The notes beneath the pieces were generated by a model, which was not told the origin of the DNA, made no database searches, and saw only the letters and a program-made list of their open reading frames with translations. Positions 1 through 5,855 of a stretch of 6,353 nt of DNA are shown in pieces. The DNA is from Oscillospiraceae bacterium (GTDB taxonomy: Bacteria; Bacillota; Clostridia; Oscillospirales; Acutalibacteraceae), in contig JAQVYP010000103.1 in assembly GCA_029004655.1 (NCBI GenBank), positions 1 to 6,353 on the forward strand, written 5' to 3'. Position 1 is the first letter of the stretch. Every line of letters starts with the position of its first letter. The position numbers and the translations under genes are program-made.

Positions 1-7
1 CGCGGCC

Positions 8-85
8 TTTTGTTTGCGAGACTGCGTTGTCGTTCTCGGCGGGCGATAGCCCGCCTTCGTCCTCCGCCTTGTCTCACAAACAAAA
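8..85 (-). repeat. Nested inverted-repeat intergenic element (possible structured RNA or dispersed repeat)
   Basis: Seen in sequence: two inverted repeats share one symmetry axis. The outer arms are 8-22 and 71-85 (15 bp, one mismatch at 17/76). The inner arms are 38-44 (GGCGGGC) and 49-55 (GCCCGCC), a perfect 7-bp stem around a 4-base loop. Between them lie two 15-base segments of equal length (23-37 and 56-70) that barely pair. The one outer mismatch is C-A on the plus strand but a G-U wobble in minus-strand RNA, so minus-strand RNA pairs fully in both stems. On that strand both internal-loop sides are purine-rich. It lies downstream of the GH13 gene and its terminator. No ORF is apparent across it. 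It could be a dispersed intergenic repeat, a small mobile-derived element or a structured RNA; copy number cannot be judged from one window. Confidence 0.55.
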
Positions 86-133
86 TCCTCGCAAATCTTG
101 GTCACTTTTTAATTGGAATTAGTATAAGAATTG

Positions 134-171
134 AAAAACGCTCTTGTTAATTGTTTTTAACAGGAGCGTTT
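134..171 (-). terminator. Rho-independent terminator of the glgP-GH13 transcription unit
   Basis: The arms 136-150 and 157-171 form a 15-bp stem with a 6-base loop and one non-Watson-Crick pair (144/163). On the minus strand the stem is followed by TTTTT (complement of 134-138). It begins 4 bases past the GH13 stop codon (176-178). The odd pair is U-G on the plus strand and C-A on the minus strand, and the plus side is followed by a broken T-rich stretch, so the site may work in both directions. Confidence 0.8.
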
Positions 172-175
172 AATG

Positions 176-2029
176 TTATTGTTTTAAAAGAATAACTATA
201 TCTTCTGCACCAAGGTAAAGATGCCCGCAGTTAGGCAGTGTACCGAAAATCACCTGTGAATTTTCCCAGCCATCTGGAACGCAAATGACATCGGGCTGAA
301 CCCAACGGTTGATTGCGATAAGCACCTCTTCAGTTCCGTTTTTGCGAATGTACGAAAGAGGTCCTAAACCGGCAAATACGGGAATAAAGTCACCATCATC
401 AAAAGCCTTGCAGCTACGCCTGAAATTACCCAGTTTTTTATAAAACTCCAATATCTCACGGTCTTCAAATCCCCACGGATAGCAAACGCGACAGAAGGGA
501 TCTCCATAACCCTCCAAACCCGCTTCATCACCGTAAAAAAGAGAAGGGACACCTGGCAAAGTGTATTGAATTGTAGCGGCAAGTTTAAGCAGACGCTTAC
601 CTCTTTGCCATTCAAACTCTGAAAGCTTTTGATGAGACTGCCATTCACGGCTTCGCCCCTGAGCGTCGTCCTTCATAAGTACAGTCAGTATTCGTGCAGT
701 ATCATGAGTGCCGATATGATTCATTAATAACCGTATACACTGACGGGGATAATTTTCGCAAACCTGCATGACTTTATCCATAAGCTCAAATGCATCCCCA
801 CCCTTGATGTAGGTTGTAATGGCATTTGAAAAAGGGTAGTTCATAACCGTATCCAACTGATATCCCAGCAAATATCTGCGACGAATACCATAACTTGTTT
901 TGTTTGTTGCGTCCTCCCACACTTCACCGATAATTAAAGCGTCAGGATCTTTGCGCTTAACACAACTATTGATTTTGTCTATAAATTCGTCTGGCAGTTC
1001 ATCGGCAACATCTAATCTGAATCCCCCGATTCCACAATCCAGCCAATGCTCTAACACGCCGTTTTCACCGGTTACAAAATCACAAAATGTACTGTTGATT
1101 TCATCAACCTCAGGCAGGCTTGGAACTCCCCACCAACTTTTGTATTTGTATGGCCAATTTGAAAACCTGTACCAGCGGAAATAGGGTGAATCAGTGGAAT
1201 TATAGGCACCCACGCTATTATATCGTAATAATTTATTAAAATAAACGCTGTCATCCCCTGTGTGAGAAAAAACACCATCTAAGATAATAATTATGCCACG
1301 TTTTTTTGCCTCTGAGCATAAATCTTTAAGATCAGATTCACAACCTAGCAACGGGTCTACCTTCATATAATCAGCTGTGTTGTATCGGTGATTTGAATGA
1401 GCTTCGAAAATCGGATTTAAATATATGCAGCTGGTACCGAGGGATTTAATATAATCCAGCTTTAGAGTAATCCCTTTTAAATCTCCTGAAAAATAGTCCT
1501 TGCCGATTGAAACATCGGTATCTTGACGATATTCCGGGAGGCCTCCCCAATCGTCGCGAATATATCTGTCTGTAAAAATATTGTTTTTAGGTTCTCCTGA
1601 ATTGTAAAAACGGTCAGGGAAAATTTGATAAATAATGCCACTTGATAGCGAATCCGGAGTTTTATAATTGCTATCATATACAGTCAATTGCCAGTTTTTA
1701 CCCTGTGATGAAACCGTTCCCTCACCAAATCTGAATTTAGTGACATCCATGCGCCCCCATTTTGAATCATAATAAAAGCTATACCAATAAAGCCCCACAA
1801 CATCCTTGAAAAAGCACTCATACCAGCAATAGTTATCGTCATACCACTCCGACGCCTTCATTTCCAAATTCTGCTCGGCTCCAACGTCATTTTTTATTTT
1901 CAGGTATACCGAATAGACCTCAGCACCTCGATGTAGCAGAAGTCTAAAACGGACCGTGTCCTTGTCACTTATGGCGCCAAAAATTGATTTATATAAAATG
2001 TCTCTGGAATCATAGGGAATGTATTTCAT
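176..2029 (-). CDS. Cytoplasmic GH13 alpha-glucan hydrolase (neopullulanase/cyclomaltodextrinase-like)
   Basis: A 617-aa glycoside hydrolase family 13 enzyme that should cleave alpha-1,4 (perhaps also alpha-1,6) bonds in maltodextrins or glycogen. An N-terminal beta domain of CBM34/alpha-amylase-N type covers about residues 8-120. The (beta/alpha)8 barrel starts at IIYQIFPDRF (132-141). The short segment SNHRYNTADY (212-221) is typical of neopullulanase-like enzymes. The conserved GH13 regions are present: DGVFSHTG (251-258), GFRLDVADE with nucleophile D340, GEVWED with acid/base E369, and GTHDTAR with transition-state stabiliser D443. YGDEAGLEG (499-507) precedes a C-terminal beta domain (about 545-617). 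There is no signal peptide, so it acts in the cytoplasm. The ATG follows AAAGGTG at 2034-2040 (minus strand). It lies 57 bases behind glgP, probably in one operon. GH13 membership and catalytic residues are clear; subfamily (20- or 39-like) and bond specificity are not settled from sequence alone. Confidence 0.93.
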   Translation of the reverse strand: MKYIPYDSRDILYKSIFGAISDKDTVRFRLLLHRGAEVYSVYLKIKNDVGAEQNLEMKASEWYDDNYCWYECFFKDVVGLYWYSFYYDSKWGRMDVTKFRFGEGTVSSQGKNWQLTVYDSNYKTPDSLSSGIIYQIFPDRFYNSGEPKNNIFTDRYIRDDWGGLPEYRQDTDVSIGKDYFSGDLKGITLKLDYIKSLGTSCIYLNPIFEAHSNHRYNTADYMKVDPLLGCESDLKDLCSEAKKRGIIIILDGVFSHTGDDSVYFNKLLRYNSVGAYNSTDSPYFRWYRFSNWPYKYKSWWGVPSLPEVDEINSTFCDFVTGENGVLEHWLDCGIGGFRLDVADELPDEFIDKINSCVKRKDPDALIIGEVWEDATNKTSYGIRRRYLLGYQLDTVMNYPFSNAITTYIKGGDAFELMDKVMQVCENYPRQCIRLLMNHIGTHDTARILTVLMKDDAQGRSREWQSHQKLSEFEWQRGKRLLKLAATIQYTLPGVPSLFYGDEAGLEGYGDPFCRVCYPWGFEDREILEFYKKLGNFRRSCKAFDDGDFIPVFAGLGPLSYIRKNGTEEVLIAINRWVQPDVICVPDGWENSQVIFGTLPNCGHLYLGAEDIVILLKQ

Positions 2030-2053
2030 AGTACACCTTTAAAAATGTAGTTT

Positions 2054-2074
2054 GGGCGAGCAAAAAGCCCGCCC
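2054..2074 (-). promoter_or_regulatory. GC-rich hairpin between glgP and the GH13 gene
   Basis: Arms 2054-2061 and 2067-2074 form an 8-bp stem around a 5-base loop (TTTTT on the minus strand). All eight positions pair in minus-strand RNA, one as U-G; on the plus strand that pair is A-C. It starts 12 bases after the glgP stop codon and ends 14 bases before the AAAGGTG ribosome binding site of the GH13 gene. No T-run directly follows the stem on the minus strand, so it is not a classic terminator. It could be a 3' stabiliser of glgP mRNA, a partial terminator or a processing site that sets the expression ratio of the two genes. Confidence 0.55.
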
Positions 2075-2086
2075 TCGCAAAATTTT

Positions 2087-4489
2087 TTATTTTATTGGCT
2101 TTGCGTTCCATATATTTTTGGCATATTGCTCTATAGCCCGATCGGCCGAGAAAACTCCTGACTTGGCAATGTTAATAAGCGACATTTTATTCCAGCGATC
2201 CTTGTCGTTATATAGATGGGTTGCCTTCTCCTGTGCGTTGCAGTAATCTTCAAAGTCTGCAAATGCCATATAATAATCCGTGTTGATAAAAAGCGAAGCC
2301 AGCGAAGCAAATGAAACGCCGCCTATCCCATTACTGATAAAATCAACTACTGCGCGAAGTTTAGGGTTGTTTCGATAATAGGTTTGGGGATTATATCCGG
2401 ATACGCGGAGTTTCAAAACCTCTGGCGCATGCATACCGAAAATAATCATATTTTCCTCGCCGACAGCATCACGAATCTCAATATTTGCACCATCCAAAGT
2501 TCCCAGAGTAATTGCACCATTAAGCATTAGCTTCATGTTGCCTGTACCTGAAGCCTCGGTTGAGGCAAGAGAAATCTGCTCGGAAATATCTGCCGATGGA
2601 ATCATAAGTTCTGCCAAAGTCACTTTATAATCTTCCACAAACAAGATTTTAATTTTATCACGCACAGCAGGGTCGTTGTCAATTTCTTTTGCCAACATAT
2701 GAATCATTTGAATAATTTGTTTTGCCAAAAAGTAACCCGGCGCCGCTTTTGCACCAAAAATATAAGTTTTTGGTGTAAACGGTGCGTTTGGATTATCCTT
2801 TAAGAACAAATAATCTGCAATAATATGCATTGCATTTAGGTGTTGACGCTTATATTCATGCAATCGTTTTATCTGCATGTCAAATATGGAATTAGGGTCA
2901 AGAGATATGCAATATTCGTTTTTAACATAATTAGAAAAATGCACTTTATTATTATATTTGATTTGTTGTAATTTATTAAGGATCTCTTTATCACCAGCAA
3001 ATTTTGCAAATTCGTTGAGCCTTGCATTGTCGTTGATAAACTCAGGTCCAATGCAATCGCTTATAAGTCCGGTAAGCTCACTATTAGACTGGCAAAGCCA
3101 ACGCCTAAACGCAATTCCGTTTGTGACATTGTTGAATTTTTGAGGCATCAACTTATAATAGTCATTAAAAAGGGCATCTTTTAACAAGTTGCTGTGTAAC
3201 TTTGAAACACCGTTGACATTATGGCAAGCAACAACGCAAAGGTTTGCCATACGCACAACCCCGCCTTGAACAATTGCAGTGCGTTCCACAAAACCGGCAT
3301 CGTAGGTTTCATCCCAAACTTTTTGGCGAAATCGGTTGTCAATCTCGGTGACAATCTGATAGATTCTTGGCAACAGTCCCTTGAATAAATCAATCTGCCA
3401 ACACTCAAGAGCCTCCTGCATAATTGTGTGATTTGTATAAGCAGTTGTGCGAGTAACAATATTCCACGCCATATCCCATGAGTAGCCGCATTCGTCAAGT
3501 AAATATCTCATTAGTTCGGGAACAACTAATGAAGGGTGAGTATCATTAATATGGATTGCTGCTTTTTCTGCAAAATTATCCATTGTTCCGTATTTGTTTA
3601 AATGGTTTTTTAAAATATCTTGAATTGAGGCTGAAACCAAAAAATATTGTTGTCTTAAGCGAAGAGACTTTCCCTCCGGATGATTATCTTCTGGGTATAA
3701 AACCTTGCTGATTACTTCGGCCATTGCCTGACGTTCAAGGGCTTTAACATAATCGCCCTCGTTAAATGCCGCCATATCAATTGCCGGAGATTCTGCACTC
3801 CAAAGCCTTAATATATTAACGCTTTTACCATCTTTGCCCGCGACCATTAGATCATAAGGCATAGCGTGGACTGTAGTAAACCCAACATGATTAATCTGAT
3901 GATAGTCACCGTCCCAACGTTCTTCGATACAGCCGCCAAAATTAACATCCACCGCGGAGGCAGGGCGAGATTCCAGCCAAACGCTGCCTCCGGGCAGCCA
4001 AAAATCGGGTAATTCTGTTTGCCAACCATCCACAAATTTTTGGCGGAAAATTCCAAACTCATATTTAATGCAATACCCAACGGCAGGATAGCCACCGGTT
4101 GTCAATGCATCGAGAAAGCACGCGGCTAGTCGTCCCAAACCACCGTTGCCAAGACCGGCATCAGGCTCAAGCTCATAAAGATTATCAAGTTTTACTCCAA
4201 AGCGAGACAGCGCCTTTTCAAATGTTCCTGTTAGTTCCAAATTAAATAAATTGTTTTTAAAAGAACGTCCCATTAGAAATTCCATGCTTAAATAATATAC
4301 AACTTTGCTATTTGTTTTTTCTGTCTCGTCTTTAAAATCCGCACGGCGCCCGCGCATAATATCTAAAAGTGCTAATACGGATGCTTTATAAAACAGTTCA
4401 TCGGATGCTTGCTCGGGCTTTACGCCAAAATTGTGCAAAAGCTTAGCATCAACTAAGTTGGCGATTTTATCTACTGTTATATTTTCCAT
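2087..4489 (-). CDS. glgP: Glycogen/maltodextrin phosphorylase (GT35)
   Basis: PLP-dependent alpha-glucan phosphorylase that releases glucose-1-phosphate from non-reducing ends of glycogen or maltodextrin in the cytoplasm. With the start chosen here it has 800 aa, normal for bacterial GlgP. Visible family landmarks: YYLSMEFLMGRS (65-76), LGNGGLGRLAACFLDA (113-128), NDTHP (315-319), VTNGIAFRRWL (455-465), RLHEYKRQ (542-549), GAKAAPGY (579-586) and EASGTGNMK, whose K653 should bind PLP. A longer in-frame ORF opens at 4525 (12 extra residues), but GGGGG at 4495-4499 sits 5 bases before the ATG at 4489, and an ATG at 4501 would overlap that motif, so 4489 is preferred. It is the first gene of a probable operon with the GH13 hydrolase. 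A TTGAAA/TACTAT-type promoter lies upstream. I see no truncation or missing catalytic residue. Whether glycogen or maltodextrin is preferred cannot be decided. Confidence 0.96.
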   Translation of the reverse strand: MENITVDKIANLVDAKLLHNFGVKPEQASDELFYKASVLALLDIMRGRRADFKDETEKTNSKVVYYLSMEFLMGRSFKNNLFNLELTGTFEKALSRFGVKLDNLYELEPDAGLGNGGLGRLAACFLDALTTGGYPAVGYCIKYEFGIFRQKFVDGWQTELPDFWLPGGSVWLESRPASAVDVNFGGCIEERWDGDYHQINHVGFTTVHAMPYDLMVAGKDGKSVNILRLWSAESPAIDMAAFNEGDYVKALERQAMAEVISKVLYPEDNHPEGKSLRLRQQYFLVSASIQDILKNHLNKYGTMDNFAEKAAIHINDTHPSLVVPELMRYLLDECGYSWDMAWNIVTRTTAYTNHTIMQEALECWQIDLFKGLLPRIYQIVTEIDNRFRQKVWDETYDAGFVERTAIVQGGVVRMANLCVVACHNVNGVSKLHSNLLKDALFNDYYKLMPQKFNNVTNGIAFRRWLCQSNSELTGLISDCIGPEFINDNARLNEFAKFAGDKEILNKLQQIKYNNKVHFSNYVKNEYCISLDPNSIFDMQIKRLHEYKRQHLNAMHIIADYLFLKDNPNAPFTPKTYIFGAKAAPGYFLAKQIIQMIHMLAKEIDNDPAVRDKIKILFVEDYKVTLAELMIPSADISEQISLASTEASGTGNMKLMLNGAITLGTLDGANIEIRDAVGEENMIIFGMHAPEVLKLRVSGYNPQTYYRNNPKLRAVVDFISNGIGGVSFASLASLFINTDYYMAFADFEDYCNAQEKATHLYNDKDRWNKMSLINIAKSGVFSADRAIEQYAKNIWNAKPIK

Positions 4490-4494
4490 GGTTA

Positions 4495-4499
4495 CCCCC
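4495..4499 (-). promoter_or_regulatory. Ribosome binding site deciding the glgP start
   Basis: GGGGG on the minus strand, 5 bases (TAACC) before the ATG at 4489. The upstream in-frame ATGs at 4525 and 4501 lack a comparable purine run at the right distance, and the ATG at 4501 overlaps this motif. This supports the 800-aa product. Confidence 0.75.
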
Positions 4500-4537
4500 A
4501 TATTATGATAAATAATTATCGGCAAAATTTTATTACT

Positions 4538-4569
4538 ATTATAGTATATGATATAAATACTAATTTCAA
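4538..4569 (-). promoter_or_regulatory. Predicted sigma-A promoter of glgP
   Basis: On the minus strand, TTGAAA (4564-4569) is followed after 17 bases by TACTAT (4541-4546), which overlaps a perfect TATAAT (4538-4543; spacing then 20). Transcription would start near 4531, giving a leader of about 40 bases. The hexamers fit a housekeeping promoter, but in such AT-rich DNA chance matches are common. Confidence 0.5.
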
Positions 4570-4634
4570 TAGATCCTATAACGAAAATATCCTGTAAATT
4601 TATTCACAATACACTAAAATAATTAAATTTGCAA

Positions 4635-4662
4635 AATATGGCGAGCAGATGTTCGTCATATT
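4635..4662. promoter_or_regulatory. 28-base imperfect dyad (candidate operator or RNA hairpin)
   Basis: AATATGGCGAGC (4635-4646), AGAU/AGAT loop (4647-4650), GTTCGTCATATT (4651-4662). As plus-strand RNA all 12 positions pair, two of them G-U; as DNA 10 of 12 are complementary. It lies between the two predicted promoters, outside both predicted transcripts, which favours a regulator binding site. No protein can be assigned from the sequence. Confidence 0.45.
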
Positions 4663-4740
4663 ACACAAAAATCACACAAAAGCACAATTAAAGCGTTTTG
4701 CATGTTAATATAAATGTAACAGTTTATACATATTGCTTTC

Positions 4741-4770
4741 TTGACCTTTTATATAAATATAATGTATACT
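4741..4770 (+). promoter_or_regulatory. Predicted sigma-A promoter of the CPBP gene and tadA
   Basis: TTGACC (4741-4746), an 18-base spacer, then TATACT (4765-4770). The start would fall near 4777, giving a leader of about 48 bases before the ATG at 4825. A perfect 10-base palindrome (4780-4789) lies just after the predicted start and could be an operator. Confidence 0.6.
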
Positions 4771-4812
4771 TATTAACGAACATTAATGTATTGCGGCTAA
4801 TATATAATTTTT

Positions 4813-4819
4813 AGAGGTG
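4813..4819 (+). promoter_or_regulatory. Ribosome binding site of the CPBP gene
   Basis: AGAGGTG sits 5 bases before the ATG at 4825 and supports that start codon. Confidence 0.8.
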
Positions 4820-4824
4820 CTTTT

Positions 4825-5853
4825 ATGTACAATTACAATTTTGGATATCCGCCAAACTATATGCCGCCTATAAATTTCGGCTATAATCCGCTGCTTGCTG
4901 AAAAACAAAAAACCAAAAAAGTCGGGAATGTCATTGGAATCTCACTGATTATTTTGATCGTTTTGAGTGGCGTTTTAGGAACCATTTCAGGTGTTGTTTT
5001 GGCCATTATGGGTCAAGCGGCCGGTGACGCAAATTTATTTATAAATGATGGAAACCTGATGTATGGGTTGTCTTCAGCTATATCTGTGATTATTATGACA
5101 ATACCGTTCATAATATGTGCTAAATATTTAAAAATGAGTGTCGGAAGCACTGTCAGTACAGATCGTGTGAGTCTTGGAATCACAGTTCCTTTGGTACTGA
5201 TTGGTTTTGGATTCAATGCCATTGCCAATTATTTAAATAATATTTTTGCATATACTCTTAGTGGGCTCGGAATAGCACCTTCCATGCCTGACATCGAATA
5301 TGGAAGCGGATTTATCGGCTTCGCTATTTCTATGCTTTGTATTGGCGTTTTTCCGGCGTTAGTTGAGGAATTTGCTTTCCGTGGGGTGGTACTTGGGATT
5401 TTAAAGAAACGTTTCAACTCAAAAGTTGCAATCGTAGTTTCAGCAATAATTTTTGGACTAGTCCACGGTAACCTTGTTCAGATACCGTTTGCGTTTTTAA
5501 TGGGCCTTGTTTTTGGGTTTATTACAGTATATTCAAAATCCATTTGGCCTTCAGTAATTGCGCATTTCCTTAATAATGGAGTTTCGGTAGTTCTTGATTT
5601 TACTGCGTCAGATGCAACTCCGTTGATTCAAAATGTCATATGGTGCGCTTATGGATTGATTTGTGGTTCTTTAGCTATTATTGGCCTGATTATGATTAAT
5701 AAACGTGACGATAACATATTTAAATTTGATACAGATAAAAGTGATACAGTTGGCACCGTTCAAAGGGTTAAATGGTTGGTTACTGCTCCCGGTATGCTGG
5801 TTTTCGGTGTGTTGATCGGTATTGAAATCATTGCAACACAATTGATGTATTAA
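4825..5853 (+). CDS. CPBP-family intramembrane metalloprotease (CAAX/Abi-type)
   Basis: A 342-aa integral membrane protein of the CPBP family (Rce1-like; CAAX prenyl endopeptidase/Abi). The three family motifs are intact: EExxxR at E181-E182-F-A-F-R186, the FxxxH motif F210-H214, and HxxxN at H247-N251. These are the expected metal-binding and catalytic residues, so the protein is probably an active glutamate-type protease. Hydrophobic stretches near 36-61, 80-102, 117-137, 161-179, 202-236, 240-259, 268-292 and 318-338 suggest eight or more membrane segments. The first 34 residues form a Tyr/Pro/Asn-rich tail ending in a Lys cluster, with NFGY repeated at 5-8 and 17-20. Bacterial members mature peptides, give bacteriocin self-immunity or process membrane substrates. 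No bacteriocin or peptide gene is seen here, so the substrate is unknown. It ends 2 bases before tadA. Confidence 0.9.
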   Translation: MYNYNFGYPPNYMPPINFGYNPLLAEKQKTKKVGNVIGISLIILIVLSGVLGTISGVVLAIMGQAAGDANLFINDGNLMYGLSSAISVIIMTIPFIICAKYLKMSVGSTVSTDRVSLGITVPLVLIGFGFNAIANYLNNIFAYTLSGLGIAPSMPDIEYGSGFIGFAISMLCIGVFPALVEEFAFRGVVLGILKKRFNSKVAIVVSAIIFGLVHGNLVQIPFAFLMGLVFGFITVYSKSIWPSVIAHFLNNGVSVVLDFTASDATPLIQNVIWCAYGLICGSLAIIGLIMINKRDDNIFKFDTDKSDTVGTVQRVKWLVTAPGMLVFGVLIGIEIIATQLMY

Positions 5854-5855
5854 TT

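Larger units (their letters stand above)
4490..4824. other. Divergent intergenic regulatory region
   Basis: This 335-base AT-rich stretch separates glgP (leftward) from the CPBP gene (rightward). No credible ORF or tRNA lies in it. It contains a promoter facing each way, a 28-base dyad at 4635-4662, short ACACAAAA direct repeats at 4663-4670 and 4674-4681 (11-base period), a TGTTA-N9-TAACA dyad at 4703-4721 and the perfect palindrome ACATTAATGT at 4780-4789. Both predicted 5' leaders are short (roughly 40-50 bases), leaving little room for a riboswitch in either. Confidence 0.8.

Noticed and set aside
900..1184. 94-aa plus-strand ORF opposite the GH13 gene
   Set aside because: It lies wholly antisense to a well-conserved gene and shows no recognisable domain or ribosome binding site; it is a shadow frame.
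3181..3498. 105-aa minus-strand ORF inside glgP in another frame
   Set aside because: It overlaps the strongly conserved GlgP frame, has no family features and looks like an out-of-frame shadow.
4490..4525. 12-residue N-terminal extension of GlgP starting at 4525
   Set aside because: It has no ribosome binding site, while GGGGG is well placed for the ATG at 4489, and the predicted transcript start near 4531 would leave almost no leader.
4642..4655. LexA/SOS box CGAGC-N4-GTTCG
   Set aside because: One consensus base is wrong, neither neighbour is an SOS gene and the dyad extends well beyond the box; kept only as an alternative reading of the dyad.
4688..4702. CcpA cre-like site around AAAGCGTTTTGC
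   Set aside because: Several positions of the cre consensus (TGWAANCGNTNWCA) fail on both strands, although catabolite control of glgP would make sense.
4741..4763. TTGACC paired with the TATAAT at 4758-4763
   Set aside because: The spacer would be only 11 bases, too short for a sigma-A promoter; TATACT at 4765-4770 has an acceptable 18-base spacer.
5013..5417. Minus-strand ORFs (71 and 62 aa) opposite the CPBP gene, considered as a possible antitoxin or immunity peptide
   Set aside because: They are antisense to conserved membrane segments and motif residues, without start signals or peptide-precursor features.
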